From Bacillus infantis NRRL B-14911 (lineage in GTDB: Bacteria > Bacillota > Bacilli > Bacillales > Cytobacillaceae): a stretch of 64,000 nucleotides of DNA. The stretch is from positions 1,698,501-1,762,500 of the forward strand of contig NC_022524.1 in assembly GCF_000473245.1 (NCBI RefSeq), read 5' to 3'. The notes beneath the pieces were generated by a model that was not told the DNA's origin, did not search any database, and saw only the letters and a list, made by a program, of their open reading frames with translations. Position numbers and translations under genes: made by a program. This document shows, in pieces, positions 35,749 to 44,203 of the stretch (position 1 is its first letter; every line of letters begins with the position of its first letter).

Positions 35749-36402
35749 GTGATACCGCTGATTATCCATATACTTGCAGGAGGGCCGGTGGAACTTCTTC
35801 CGGAACTTGTACCTGCCGATGAAGGGGATATTTGGGCAGGTGTGGACCGGGGAGTCTTTACCCTGCTCTCAAAAGGTATTGTTCCGCAGGCCGCATTCGG
35901 CGACTTTGATTCAGTATCTCCCGAAGAGATGATGAAAATCCGGGAAGCTGTAAAGAAAGTCCGGCTGTTCAACCCTGAGAAAGATGAAACCGATATGGAG
36001 CTTGCCATCATCTGGGCACTGAAGCAGGAACCCGAAGCCATCAAAATATATGGAGGGACCGGGGGGCGCCTCGACCACTTCTTTGGCAACGTGCAGCTCC
36101 TCATCGGGCCGCTCCTGAAAGGCGCTAGCACCCATATCGAGCTGATAGACAGCAGAAATATCATTTATGCCAAAGGCCCGGGGGCTTATACTGTCCTGCC
36201 CTTGGAGAATATGAAATATGTCTCCTTTGTCCCGGTGACGAGCCATATCAAGGACCTGACGCTCGAAGGCTTTAAATATCCGCTGAAAAATAAATATGTC
36301 CCGCTCGGGTCTACCCTGTGCATTAGTAACGAACTTAATCATGATTATGGTACTTTTTCATTTACCGAAGGCATAATAATGGTGATAAGGAGTCATGATT
36401 AA
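35749..36402 (+). CDS. thiN: Thiamine pyrophosphokinase (ThiN/YloS)
   Basis: 217-residue enzyme that makes thiamine diphosphate from thiamine and ATP. Catalytic acidic motifs are visible: IWAGVDRGVFTLL, AAFGDFDSVSPEEM, NPEKDETDMELAI and YGGTGGRLDHFFGNVQLL. The C-terminal beta domain (LPLENMKYVSFVPVTSHIKDLTLEG) binds thiamine. The start is unclear: the GTG at 35749 lacks a proper ribosome site, whereas AGGTGAT at 35747-35753 would better serve a CTG at 35758 or ATT at 35761, both in frame and closer to the usual N-terminus (IHILAGGP). It is 23 nt downstream of the rpe terminator. Confidence 0.92.
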   Translation: MIPLIIHILAGGPVELLPELVPADEGDIWAGVDRGVFTLLSKGIVPQAAFGDFDSVSPEEMMKIREAVKKVRLFNPEKDETDMELAIIWALKQEPEAIKIYGGTGGRLDHFFGNVQLLIGPLLKGASTHIELIDSRNIIYAKGPGAYTVLPLENMKYVSFVPVTSHIKDLTLEGFKYPLKNKYVPLGSTLCISNELNHDYGTFSFTEGIIMVIRSHD

Positions 36403-36506
36403 AAGTCTTAAACAAAGTGTACTCATCTTAATCTTTTGAATATGATGGTAAGGGCGCAAAAGAGGACAGAGAGATTTGCGGTTAGATGGCGAGGAGGGAC
36501 ATATCC

Positions 36507-36587
36507 ATGAAGTTTTATACGATTAAATTGCCGAAGTTTTTAGGCGGACTTGTCCGCGCGATGCTAGGAACCTTCAAAAAGGAATAA
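36507..36587 (+). CDS. spoVM: Stage V sporulation protein M (26 residues)
   Basis: A 26-codon gene starting MKFYTIKLPKFLGGLVRAML and ending GTFKKE, clearly SpoVM. The peptide is an amphipathic helix that recognises the curved outer forespore membrane and anchors the SpoIVA coat base layer; in the mother cell it also inhibits the FtsH protease. Pro9, near the N-terminus, is present as in B. subtilis. A very strong ribosome site GAGGAGGG (36491-36498) precedes the ATG. Expression is expected in the mother cell under sigma-E; I could not place a convincing sigma-E promoter in the 104 nt upstream. It lies between thiN and rpmB, as in relatives, and proves sporulation ancestry. Confidence 0.97.
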   Translation: MKFYTIKLPKFLGGLVRAMLGTFKKE

Positions 36588-36633
36588 AAGTGATAGATCC
36601 ATAGCAGAACGTACAAAAATACCACACCTTCAG

Positions 36634-36666
36634 CAGCATCCGGACAGCGGATGCTGATTTTTTTTG
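36634..36666 (+). terminator. Terminator of spoVM
   Basis: Perfect 9-bp stem CAGCATCCG (36634-36642) with CGGATGCTG (36648-36656), 5-nt loop, then ATTTTTTTT. Confidence 0.92.
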
Positions 36667-36710
36667 CAAGGAAGGTTATAGAAGCAAGTGCGGTTTGCGG
36701 GGACGGAGAA

Positions 36711-36742
36711 ATAAAAAAGGACATCCGCGGGATGTCCTTTTC
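36711..36742 (-). terminator. Terminator of rpmB (minus strand)
   Basis: 11-bp stem AAAGGACATCC (36716-36726) with GGATGTCCTTT (36730-36740), 3-nt loop. Read on the minus strand it comes just after the rpmB stop and ends in a T run; it may also act on the plus strand. Confidence 0.85.
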
Positions 36743-36748
36743 GAGCTG

Positions 36749-36937
36749 TTACACTCGTTCTACTTTACCTGATTTAAGCGCTCTTGCAGAAACCCAAACA
36801 CGTTTAGGCTTACCGTCTACAAGGATGCGAACTTTTTGAAGGTTAGCTCCCCAAGTACGCTTGTTTGCATTCATAGCGTGGGAACGCTTATTGCCTGAAG
36901 TTGTTTTTCTACCTGTTACGACACATTTGCGTGGCAT
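36749..36937 (-). CDS. rpmB: Ribosomal protein bL28
   Basis: 62-residue, basic large-subunit protein nearly identical to B. subtilis L28: [20 protein letters not shown] at the start, the core [19 protein letters not shown], and [12 protein letters not shown] at the end. Only one cysteine is present, so it is the zinc-free form. GGAGGG lies just upstream on the minus strand. It is transcribed opposite to its neighbours, as in B. subtilis. Confidence 0.97.
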   Translation of the reverse strand: MPRKCVVTGRKTTSGNKRSHAMNANKRTWGANLQKVRILVDGKPKRVWVSARALKSGKVERV

Positions 36938-37070
36938 GTATATTTCCCTCCTAACTCACAAAGCTTGAAACTATTTTTTCATGCTTTCATTTGCAATGAT
37001 CATATTGCTCAATCTAAGTAATGGAAAAACAGTAACGAGTATGTTTTTCGGCATTAAAAGATACTTTAAT

Positions 37071-37099
37071 AATTTATCATACAACCCAAATGAATGCAA
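37071..37099 (-). promoter_or_regulatory. Candidate promoter of rpmB
   Basis: On the minus strand, TTGCAT (37099-37094) and TAAATT (37076-37071) are separated by 17 nt. This would give a leader of about 125 nt before rpmB. Only moderate matches to consensus. Confidence 0.35.
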
Positions 37100-37131
37100 T
37101 AGTTGTGATGCAACCTTTCAAGAAAATTTCC

Positions 37132-37163
37132 TTGACATAGTATACGGGAAGCTGCCCTATAAT
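37132..37163 (+). promoter_or_regulatory. Candidate promoter of yloU-fakA with long spacer
   Basis: Perfect TTGACA (37132-37137) and perfect TATAAT (37158-37163), but 20 nt apart instead of 17. The spacer contains the imperfect dyad GGGAAGCTGCCC (37146-37157). Long-spaced consensus boxes are seen at promoters remodelled by MerR-type activators; that is only a possibility here. Confidence 0.55.
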
Positions 37164-37251
37164 AAGAAAGGGGAAGTATAGCTTTTAAATTTACCCTTGA
37201 TATAGTAAAATGACTTTAGTCAAGGAGCAATTTCCAAAGGGGGAACGACTC

Positions 37252-37614
37252 ATGTCCATTGAATTAAAAACGAAATTCGGGCAAATTGATATATCTAATG
37301 ATGTGATTGCTACTATTGCCGGTGGTGCAGCTGTTGACTGCTACGGCATTGTAGGGATGGCTTCCAAGAACCAGATTAAGGACGGGCTTACCGATATTCT
37401 GCGCAAGGAAAACTTTACACGCGGTGTGATTGTGCGCCAGGAAAGCGAAGAAGTACATATCGATATGTATATTATTGTGAGTTATGGAACGAAAATTTCC
37501 GAGGTTGCCCACAACGTGCAATCAAAAGTAAAGTACACCCTTGATAAAACTGTTGGACTTGCCGTTGACTCGGTTAATATTTACGTTCAGGGAGTTCGTG
37601 TAACGAACCCGTAG
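37252..37614 (+). CDS. yloU: Asp23/Gls24-family envelope stress protein YloU
   Basis: 120-residue Asp23/Gls24 (DUF322) family protein, equal in length to B. subtilis YloU. Landmarks are MSIELKTKFGQIDISNDVIA at the start, AGGAAVDCYGIVGMASK in the middle and VDSVNIYVQGVRV at the end. Family members are often linked to envelope stress or, in this genomic context, to the fatty acid kinase next door; the exact role is unknown. AAAGGGGGA (37236-37244) precedes the ATG at 37252; the in-frame ATG at 37210 lies in the leader. FakA starts 17 nt after its stop. Confidence 0.92.
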   Translation: MSIELKTKFGQIDISNDVIATIAGGAAVDCYGIVGMASKNQIKDGLTDILRKENFTRGVIVRQESEEVHIDMYIIVSYGTKISEVAHNVQSKVKYTLDKTVGLAVDSVNIYVQGVRVTNP

Positions 37615-37630
37615 TGAGGAGGAAAGATTT

Positions 37631-39313
37631 GTGTCAATTACAGTTTTAGATGGAAAGCGTTTCGCGGAAATGGTGATGCAGGGTGCAAACCACTTATCCT
37701 CTAATGCCAAATATGTAGATGCGCTAAACGTTTTCCCGGTTCCTGATGGAGATACAGGAACCAATATGAATTTATCGATGACTTCCGGAGCGAAGGAAGT
37801 CAGGAATAATGTCCAGGCGCATATTGGAAAAGTGGGCACTGCCCTTTCAAAAGGATTATTGATGGGTGCCCGCGGGAATTCGGGTGTCATCCTGTCACAG
37901 CTGTTCCGCGGCTTCTCTAAAGCAATTGAGCAAAAGTCTGAAATTACAGCAAGCGAGTTTGCAGACGCGCTGAATACTGGTGTCGAGACCGCCTATAAAG
38001 CTGTCATGAAGCCGGTTGAAGGGACGATCCTGACCGTTGCAAAGGATTCTGCCAAAAGGGGTGTCCAGGCTGCGCAAAGCGAGGACGATATTATCAAAGT
38101 CCTTGAGGAAGTCCTGAAGGAAGCAAAAGCTTCGCTGAACAGGACGCCTGACCTGCTGCCTGTTCTGAAGGAAGTCGGCGTTGTGGACAGCGGCGGGCAA
38201 GGCCTTGTATTTGTCTACGAAGGCTTTCTTGCTGAGCTGAAGGGCGAAAAGCTTCCTGACGCACCTGCCTCTCTTCCGAGCATGGATGAAATGGTAAATG
38301 CCGAACATCATAAATCAGTCCAGGGGCATATCAATACGGCAGATATTGAATTCGGCTATTGCACTGAATTCATGGTTAAGCTTGAAGAAGAAAAACTGAA
38401 CGGAAAAAACTTTTCTGAAGATCTTTTCCGTCAGGATTTAAGCCGTTTCGGTGATTCTCTTCTGGTGATTGCCGATGAAGAACTGGTGAAGGTACATATT
38501 CATTCTGAGCAGCCCGGAGATGTGCTGAGCTATGGCCAGAAATATGGCAGCCTGGTGAATATGAAAATTGAAAATATGCGCCAGCAGCACACAAACATAG
38601 TGGGTGAGACACATACCCCGCTAAGGACCGGAGAACCTGCCAAAACAAACGAGAAGCTTGAATACGGCATTGTAGCTGTGTCTATGGGCAGCGGCATTGC
38701 TGACCTTTTCAGAAGCATTGGCGCCCATGTTGTCATTGAAGGCGGCCAGACAATGAATCCGAGCACCGAGGACATTGTTAAGGCCATAAAGGATGCGAAT
38801 GCCAAAAAGATCATCATCCTGCCGAACAACAAGAACATTATTATGGCTGCCCAGCAGGCCGCCGAGGTAGCAGAGGAAGACGTTGTTGTCATTCCATCCA
38901 AAACTGTGCCGCAGGGTATGGCTGCACTGCTTGCTTTCAACCCTGGTGCAGGCCTTCAGGACAATGAAAGCGGCATGAGCGAGGCTTTAAGCCATGTCAA
39001 GACAGGACAGATCACTTTTGCTGTCCGTGACACGAGCATCGACGGCCTTGAAATCGAAAAAGAAGATTTCATGGGCATCGCTGATGGCAAAATCGTTGTC
39101 AAAGATAAGGATAAGACTGAATCAGCCAAAAAGCTCCTCACACATATGATTGATGAGGATGCTGAAATTATTACAATCCTTAAGGGCGAGGATGCATCCG
39201 AGGCAGATTTGGAAGCCATTGCAGACTTCCTGGAAAAAGAATACGAAGACATAGAAGTTGAAGTGCATGACGGCAAACAGCCATTGTACGCTTTCATCTT
39301 TTCAATCGAATAG
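37631..39313 (+). CDS. fakA: Fatty acid kinase catalytic subunit FakA (YloV)
   Basis: 560-residue kinase that phosphorylates fatty acids presented by a FakB (DegV-like) carrier, feeding acyl phosphate to PlsY. The N-terminal DhaL-type nucleotide domain (about 1-200) has ALNVFPVPDGDTGTNMN and GARGNSGVILSQLFRG; GVVDSGGQGLVFVYEG closes it. A middle domain with FGYCTEFMVKLE and a C-terminal DegV/EDD-like domain (VSMGSGIADLFRS, NPSTEDIVKAI, ILPNNKNIIMAA) follow. The start is GTG at 37631 with GAGGAGGA 7 nt ahead. Its placement before recG-fapR-plsX ties fatty acid salvage to phospholipid synthesis. In B. subtilis sdaAB-sdaAA follow here; they are absent. Confidence 0.94.
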   Translation: MSITVLDGKRFAEMVMQGANHLSSNAKYVDALNVFPVPDGDTGTNMNLSMTSGAKEVRNNVQAHIGKVGTALSKGLLMGARGNSGVILSQLFRGFSKAIEQKSEITASEFADALNTGVETAYKAVMKPVEGTILTVAKDSAKRGVQAAQSEDDIIKVLEEVLKEAKASLNRTPDLLPVLKEVGVVDSGGQGLVFVYEGFLAELKGEKLPDAPASLPSMDEMVNAEHHKSVQGHINTADIEFGYCTEFMVKLEEEKLNGKNFSEDLFRQDLSRFGDSLLVIADEELVKVHIHSEQPGDVLSYGQKYGSLVNMKIENMRQQHTNIVGETHTPLRTGEPAKTNEKLEYGIVAVSMGSGIADLFRSIGAHVVIEGGQTMNPSTEDIVKAIKDANAKKIIILPNNKNIIMAAQQAAEVAEEDVVVIPSKTVPQGMAALLAFNPGAGLQDNESGMSEALSHVKTGQITFAVRDTSIDGLEIEKEDFMGIADGKIVVKDKDKTESAKKLLTHMIDEDAEIITILKGEDASEADLEAIADFLEKEYEDIEVEVHDGKQPLYAFIFSIE

Positions 39314-39322
39314 CCTTACCAG

Positions 39323-39351
39323 GAAATAGAAGGGGATGCCCCTTCTATTTC
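39323..39351. terminator. Hairpin after fakA
   Basis: Perfect 13-bp stem GAAATAGAAGGGG (39323-39335) with CCCCTTCTATTTC (39339-39351), 3-nt loop. There is no long T tract after it, so termination may be partial. Confidence 0.75.
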
Positions 39352-39466
39352 TATCTATGCAGGCAGGCAATGCCCCCGAAACTTGCCGAAGCTCCCAAAT
39401 AGAGATCCCCGGATGCATCCACAGTCATATTCTCCTATAAAGTATAATCGAAATCAGGTGATTAAT

Positions 39467-41506
39467 ATGTTGAACGAACCAGTTACAAGTATAAAAGGAA
39501 TAGGTGCAGAGACCGCTGAAGCACTGGCAGATATGAATATTTTTACTGTCGGCGACCTTTTGGAGCATTTTCCGTTCCGCTATGAGGACTACCGGCTTAA
39601 AGACCTGTCAGAAGTCAAGCATGAGGAAAGGGTTACAGTGGAGGGGAAAATCCACAGCGAGCCTTTGCTGACTTATTATGGGAGAAAACGGTCGCGCCTG
39701 ACGATAAGAGTCCTTGTCGGCCGTTATTTGATCCAGGCGGTATTTTTTAACCAGCCTTACTTAAAAAAGAAGTTTGCCATCAATGATTCTGTCACGATTA
39801 CCGGAAAGTGGGATCAGCACCGCCAGATGATTTCCGCCAGTGAAATTCATCTTGGGGAGAATGCAGCTTCCAAGGATTTTGAACCTGTATACGCAGTGAA
39901 AGGCAGCATTACGGTAAAAGGCATCCGCAGATTCATTGGCATGGCGTTCAGCCAGTATGCTGACAGTATTGCGGAGACACTGCCTGAGCGGCTTCTTGAG
40001 CAGTATAAGCTCTTGAACAGGAAAGATGCCCTCAGGGCGATGCATTTTCCGGGCGGACCCGAGGATTTGAAGCAGGCAAGGCGCAGATTTGTTTATGAAG
40101 AATTTTTATATTTCCAGCTTAAAATGCAGGCGCTCAGAAAATTCGAGCGTGAACAGTCAAAAGGGATTGTCCAGACGTATGACTTGAAAAAGCTGAAAGA
40201 ATTCATCGGATCGCTTCCCTTTCCTTTGACTGGAGCCCAAAAAAGAGTAGTGAACGAAATCCTGTCTGATATGAAATCCCCATACCGGATGAACAGGCTC
40301 CTGCAGGGTGATGTAGGCTCCGGCAAGACGGTCGTAGCTGCCATCGGTTTATATGCAGCAGCAACAGCAGGCTATCAGGGGGCACTGATGGTCCCGACAG
40401 AGATACTTGCCGAGCAGCATGAGAAATCGCTGAAAGAGCTGCTGGAGCCTCAGGGCCTGTCGTGTGAGCTGCTGACAAGCTCTGTCAAGGGAAAGAAGAG
40501 AAAAGATATCCTAGCCAGGCTTTCGGAAGGGGAAATTGATGTTCTGATCGGTACCCATGCCCTCATCCAGCAGGAAGTCGAGTTCAAGCGGCTCGGATTT
40601 GTCATAACAGACGAACAGCACCGGTTCGGCGTAGAACAGCGCAGGGTGCTCCGTGAAAAGGGTGAAAGCCCTGATGTCCTGTTCATGACAGCAACTCCGA
40701 TTCCAAGGACGCTTGCCATAACGGTGTTCGGGGAAATGGATGTATCTATTATTGATGAGATGCCTGCAGGCAGGAAGACAATCGAAACTTACTGGGCAAA
40801 GCAGGAAATGCTGGACCGGATTCTCCAATTCATGGAGAAGGAGCTTTCCAAAGGAAGGCAGGCATACGTCATTTGCCCGCTGATTGAGGAATCGGACAAG
40901 CTGGATGTCCAGAATGCAATCGATGTCCACAGCAATCTGACATTCTATTATCAGGACCGGTATAAAGTAGGGCTGATGCATGGCAGGCTCCATCCGGAGG
41001 AAAAGGATGGAGTGATGAAAGAGTTCAGCCGCAACGAGATACAGATCCTTGTATCTACAACTGTCGTTGAAGTTGGGGTCAATGTGCCTAATGCTACCAT
41101 TATGGTAATCTATGATGCAGAGAGATTCGGGCTGTCCCAGCTGCACCAGCTGAGAGGAAGGGTCGGAAGGGGAAGCGAACAGTCTTATTGCATCCTCCTT
41201 GCCGATCCAAAATCAGAGGTCGGGAAAGAACGGATGAAAATCATGTCTGAGACCAATGATGGCTTTGTTCTCAGTGAAAAGGATCTGGAACTGAGGGGGC
41301 CTGGAGACTTTTTCGGCCGCAAGCAAAGCGGCATGCCTGAATTCAAGGTGGCAGATATGGTCCATGACTACCGCGCTCTTGAAACGGCACGGAATGATGC
41401 ATCGAAGCTGATACAGTCCAGCATCTTCTGGGAAGGTCCGGAATATGGGATGCTAAGGGAATATCTTAAAAATACAGGCGTATTCCATGGGGAAAAGCTT
41501 GATTGA
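39467..41506 (+). CDS. recG: ATP-dependent DNA helicase RecG
   Basis: 679-residue branch-migration helicase that reverses stalled forks and processes Holliday junctions. N-terminal wedge/OB domain (VTVEGKIHSEPLLTYYGRKR near residue 60), helicase lobe 1 with Walker A QGDVGSGKTVVAAIGLYAA, DEQHRFGVEQR (DExH) and TATPIPRTLAITVFGEMD, then lobe 2 with VSTTVVEVGVNVPNATIMVI and QLRGRVGRG. The TRG motif region ELRGPGDFFGRKQSG is near the C-terminus. The ATG at 39467 follows AGGTGAT and gives MLNEPVTSIKGIG; the in-frame ATG at 39383 would add 28 unrelated residues. Confidence 0.96.
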   Translation: MLNEPVTSIKGIGAETAEALADMNIFTVGDLLEHFPFRYEDYRLKDLSEVKHEERVTVEGKIHSEPLLTYYGRKRSRLTIRVLVGRYLIQAVFFNQPYLKKKFAINDSVTITGKWDQHRQMISASEIHLGENAASKDFEPVYAVKGSITVKGIRRFIGMAFSQYADSIAETLPERLLEQYKLLNRKDALRAMHFPGGPEDLKQARRRFVYEEFLYFQLKMQALRKFEREQSKGIVQTYDLKKLKEFIGSLPFPLTGAQKRVVNEILSDMKSPYRMNRLLQGDVGSGKTVVAAIGLYAAATAGYQGALMVPTEILAEQHEKSLKELLEPQGLSCELLTSSVKGKKRKDILARLSEGEIDVLIGTHALIQQEVEFKRLGFVITDEQHRFGVEQRRVLREKGESPDVLFMTATPIPRTLAITVFGEMDVSIIDEMPAGRKTIETYWAKQEMLDRILQFMEKELSKGRQAYVICPLIEESDKLDVQNAIDVHSNLTFYYQDRYKVGLMHGRLHPEEKDGVMKEFSRNEIQILVSTTVVEVGVNVPNATIMVIYDAERFGLSQLHQLRGRVGRGSEQSYCILLADPKSEVGKERMKIMSETNDGFVLSEKDLELRGPGDFFGRKQSGMPEFKVADMVHDYRALETARNDASKLIQSSIFWEGPEYGMLREYLKNTGVFHGEKLD

Positions 41507-41512
41507 AGCGGG

Positions 41513-41565
41513 AAGCAGACGGAGACAGAACGGAAAAGTTCTGCCTTGCGCTCTGCTTTTTTTTT
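41513..41565 (+). terminator. Terminator of recG
   Basis: Long imperfect hairpin: AAGCAGA (41513-41519) with TCTGCTT (41552-41558) and inner CAGAAC with GTTCTG, followed by nine T residues to 41565. The right half also contains the fapR -35 box. Confidence 0.85.
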
Positions 41566-41574
41566 GTATATACT
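41546..41574 (+). promoter_or_regulatory. Promoter of the fapR operon
   Basis: TTGCGC (41546-41551), 17-nt spacer, TATACT (41569-41574). The -35 is inside the recG terminator stem. The FapR operator follows directly, over the expected transcription start. Confidence 0.7.
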
Positions 41575-41577
41575 GCT

Positions 41578-41596
41578 ATTAGTACCTAGTCTTAAT
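41578..41596 (+). promoter_or_regulatory. FapR operator
   Basis: ATTAGTACCTAGTCTTAAT at 41578-41596 matches the palindromic FapR operator seen before fatty acid and phospholipid genes in Bacillus. It lies 4 nt after the -10 and 19 nt before the fapR start, so bound FapR would block initiation. Malonyl-CoA releases FapR, giving feed-forward control of fapR-plsX-fabD-fabG. Confidence 0.9.
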
Positions 41597-41614
41597 ATCT
41601 CGGCGGTGGAGGAT

Positions 41615-42184
41615 ATGAGAAAAAATAAAAAAGAACGCCAGCAGCTGCTGGTTGAAACGATAAAGGATAATCCCTTCATTACAGACGAGGATCTGGCCGA
41701 CCGTTTTTCAGTCAGCGTCCAGACCATCCGGCTCGACCGTCTCGAGCTTTCCATTCCCGAGCTGAGGGAAAGGATCAAAAATGTTGCGGAGAAATCTTTC
41801 GAGGATGAAGTAAAATCCCTTCCCATAGATGAAGTCATTGGGGAAATCATTGACATAGAACTTGATAATACGGCGATTTCTATATTTGATGTAAAAGAAG
41901 AGCATGTATTCAAAAGGAACCGGATTGCCCGAGGCCACCACCTTTTTGCACAGGCCAATTCACTGGCTGTCGCTGTCATAAATGACGAGCTGGCACTAAC
42001 GGCTAAAGCGAGCATACAGTTTACCCGCTCAGTACACCAGAATGAGAGGGTAATCGCAAAAGCAAAAGTCGTTAAGATCGACAACAGCTCTGGCAGGACA
42101 CTTGTAGAGGTTTCAAGCTTTGCGAACAATGAACTGGTTTTCAAAGGCGAGTTCGACATGTTCCGTTCCCACAGAGAAGCATGA
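41615..42184 (+). CDS. fapR: FapR, malonyl-CoA-responsive transcription repressor
   Basis: 189-residue global repressor of fatty acid and phospholipid genes. The N-terminal DeoR-like helix-turn-helix (about 10-60: [28 protein letters not shown] in part) binds DNA; the C-terminal hot-dog domain (about 75-185) binds malonyl-CoA, with [15 protein letters not shown] and [20 protein letters not shown] visible. The ATG at 41615 has GGTGGAGGA upstream; the in-frame ATG at 41546 lies in the terminator. A FapR operator in its own promoter shows autoregulation. Confidence 0.96.
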   Translation: MRKNKKERQQLLVETIKDNPFITDEDLADRFSVSVQTIRLDRLELSIPELRERIKNVAEKSFEDEVKSLPIDEVIGEIIDIELDNTAISIFDVKEEHVFKRNRIARGHHLFAQANSLAVAVINDELALTAKASIQFTRSVHQNERVIAKAKVVKIDNSSGRTLVEVSSFANNELVFKGEFDMFRSHREA

Positions 42185-42218
42185 AAATAATCCGTTAACA
42201 AGCAGGGGATGATGCAAA

Positions 42219-43223
42219 ATGATGAAGATAGCGATAGATGCAATGGGCGGAGACAATGCCCCAAAGGAAATTGTACTCGGGGCCATGAAGGCTGCAGCAG
42301 AATTCAAGGACATACATATTACACTCGTCGGTGACGAAAAGAGAATCAGGGAGCATCTCACAGTGAGTGAGCGGATCGAAATCATCCATACAGAAGAGAT
42401 GATCCTTGGCACCGATGAACCGGTCAGGGCAGTGCGGAGGAAGAAGGATGCTTCTATGGTCCTCGCAGCCAGGCAGGTCGCTGATGGCAATGCTGATGCA
42501 TGCATTTCAGCCGGGAATACAGGCGCACTGATGGCAGCAGGGTTATTCGTTGTAGGAAGGATTGAGGGCATTGAAAGGCCGGCATTATCGCCGACTTTGC
42601 CGACAATAGATGGCAAGGGATTCCTCCTGCTTGATGTAGGGGCAAATGTCGATGCCAAACCTGAGCACCTTCTGCAGTATGCCGTCATGGGATCGATATA
42701 TTGCGAAAAAGTCAGGGGCATCTCCAATCCCCGAGTAGGCCTTTTAAATATCGGCACAGAAGAAAAAAAAGGAAATGAACTGGCCAAGAATGCATTTGGA
42801 CTGATCAAGGATGCCGGACTGAATTTTGTCGGGAATGTAGAAGCAAGGGATCTTCTGGAAGGTGCGGCAGATGTTGTCGTCACTGATGGATTTACAGGGA
42901 ATATGGTTCTGAAGACGATAGAAGGCACCGCCTTATCCGTCTTTAAAATGATGAAAGAGGCGATGACAAGCAGCCTGAAGAGCAAAATGGCAGCAGCAGT
43001 GCTGAAGCCGGACCTTGTCCAGCTGAAATCAAAGATGGACTATTCGGAGTACGGCGGAGCCGGGCTGTTCGGACTGAACGCTCCTGTCATCAAGGCCCAT
43101 GGTTCCTCTGACAGAAATGCGCTCTACAGCGCAGTCAGGCAGACACGTGAAATGGTGCAGAATAATGTGGCGGAAACAATAAAGGCAGCAGCAGGAAAGC
43201 TGCCTGCAACAGGCAGGGAATAG
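42219..43223 (+). CDS. plsX: Phosphate acyltransferase PlsX
   Basis: 334-residue peripheral enzyme that converts acyl-ACP to acyl phosphate for phospholipid synthesis. The start [19 protein letters not shown] is typical, and [45 protein letters not shown] and [19 protein letters not shown] are family blocks. Two ATGs stand side by side (42219, 42222); the second gives the usual length. AGGGGATGAT is the ribosome site. It lies 34 nt after fapR and 32 nt before fabD in the same operon. Confidence 0.96.
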   Translation: MMKIAIDAMGGDNAPKEIVLGAMKAAAEFKDIHITLVGDEKRIREHLTVSERIEIIHTEEMILGTDEPVRAVRRKKDASMVLAARQVADGNADACISAGNTGALMAAGLFVVGRIEGIERPALSPTLPTIDGKGFLLLDVGANVDAKPEHLLQYAVMGSIYCEKVRGISNPRVGLLNIGTEEKKGNELAKNAFGLIKDAGLNFVGNVEARDLLEGAADVVVTDGFTGNMVLKTIEGTALSVFKMMKEAMTSSLKSKMAAAVLKPDLVQLKSKMDYSEYGGAGLFGLNAPVIKAHGSSDRNALYSAVRQTREMVQNNVAETIKAAAGKLPATGRE

Positions 43224-43255
43224 CCTGCAGATTTCTTTGAAAAGGAGAAGAGAAA

Positions 43256-44203
43256 ATGGGGAAAATTGCATTTTTATTTCCTGGCCAGGGCTCTCAGACT
43301 GTTGGCATGGGGAAATCTTTGGCAGAATCAGATAATAAAGTAAAAGCTGTCTTTGATCAGGCAGACCAAAGGCTGAATGATAAGCTATCAAGCCTGATAT
43401 TTGAAGGGCCGCAGGAGACACTGACATTAACGGTCAATGCCCAGCCGGCGCTTTTGACGACAAGCATTGCCATTCTCGCTAAGTTCCGTGAGTCAGGAAT
43501 CAGAGCTGATTATACAGCCGGACACAGCCTTGGTGAATATACTGCTCTTGTCGCTGCAGGCAGCATCTCTTTTGAAGACGCGGTGCATGCGGTAAGAAAA
43601 AGAGGCGAGTTCATGGAGGCGGCGGTTCCAAACGGTGAAGGCACGATGGCAGCAGTCCTCGGCCTTGGCAGGGATGAACTGCGTGCGGTGACAGAGGAAA
43701 TTTCAGGGAAAGGACATCCGGTACAGCTGGCAAACCTGAATTGCCCCGGCCAGATCGTAATATCCGGCTCCAGGCAGGGCGTTGAGCAAGCTTCTGCAAA
43801 AGCGAAAGAAGCAGGCGCCAAGAGGGTCCTTCCGCTTGATGTCAGCGGACCGTTCCACTCATCTCTGATGAAGCCGGCAGCAGAGAATCTGCGGGGTGTC
43901 CTGGACAGCATCACGGTTTCCGATGCGCAAATTCCAGTCATCTCCAATGTCAGTGCCGCCGAAATGACGGAATCAGGGGATATTAAAGAAAAGCTTGTCC
44001 AGCAGCTCTATTCCCCGGTGCTGTGGGAGGATTCTATTGAAAGGATGATCGGCCTCGGAGTCGATACATTCATTGAAATCGGCCCAGGAAAAGTTTTATC
44101 AGGGCTTGTGAAAAAAGTAAACCGCTCAGCCAAAACATATGCTGTTTCAGATGAAGCAAGCTGTGCGGCTGCAATTGAGGCATTAAAGGGGGAACCGCAA
44201 TGA
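43256..44203 (+). CDS. fabD: Malonyl-CoA:ACP transacylase
   Basis: 315-residue alpha/beta hydrolase-like enzyme that transfers malonyl from CoA to acyl carrier protein. The nucleophile is Ser91 in [30 protein letters not shown] near the start and [12 protein letters not shown] (catalytic His) are present. AAGGAGAAGAG precedes the ATG at 43256. Its stop overlaps the fabG start (ATGA). Confidence 0.97.
   Translation: MGKIAFLFPGQGSQTVGMGKSLAESDNKVKAVFDQADQRLNDKLSSLIFEGPQETLTLTVNAQPALLTTSIAILAKFRESGIRADYTAGHSLGEYTALVAAGSISFEDAVHAVRKRGEFMEAAVPNGEGTMAAVLGLGRDELRAVTEEISGKGHPVQLANLNCPGQIVISGSRQGVEQASAKAKEAGAKRVLPLDVSGPFHSSLMKPAAENLRGVLDSITVSDAQIPVISNVSAAEMTESGDIKEKLVQQLYSPVLWEDSIERMIGLGVDTFIEIGPGKVLSGLVKKVNRSAKTYAVSDEASCAAAIEALKGEPQ

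Larger units (their letters stand above)
36938..37251. other. Divergent regulatory region rpmB-yloU
   Basis: 314 nt without a credible gene. It holds the candidate promoters for both sides (separate entries). An open frame at 36981-37181 (66 codons) has no ribosome site and an AT-rich, low-quality protein, and is not called. The inverted repeat CCTTGA (37195-37200) / TCAAGG (37220-37225) lies in the yloU leader and might form a small hairpin ahead of the ribosome site. Confidence 0.6.

Noticed and set aside
36403-36506. Sigma-E promoter for spoVM
   Set aside because: TCATCT and AATATGAT resemble sigma-E boxes, but the spacing is only about 10 nt, so no site is called.
36981-37181. 66-codon open frame between rpmB and yloU
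   Set aside because: No ribosome site, AT-rich promoter-like sequence, protein without recognisable features; it overlaps the candidate promoters.
39443-39448. TATAAT upstream of recG as a promoter
   Set aside because: No acceptable -35 at 16-18 nt, and it lies 19 nt before the start codon; kept only as a possibility.
41368-42264. 298-codon minus-strand open frame opposite recG, fapR and the start of plsX
   Set aside because: It is Ser-rich, lacks a ribosome site and covers three well-supported genes and the FapR operator.
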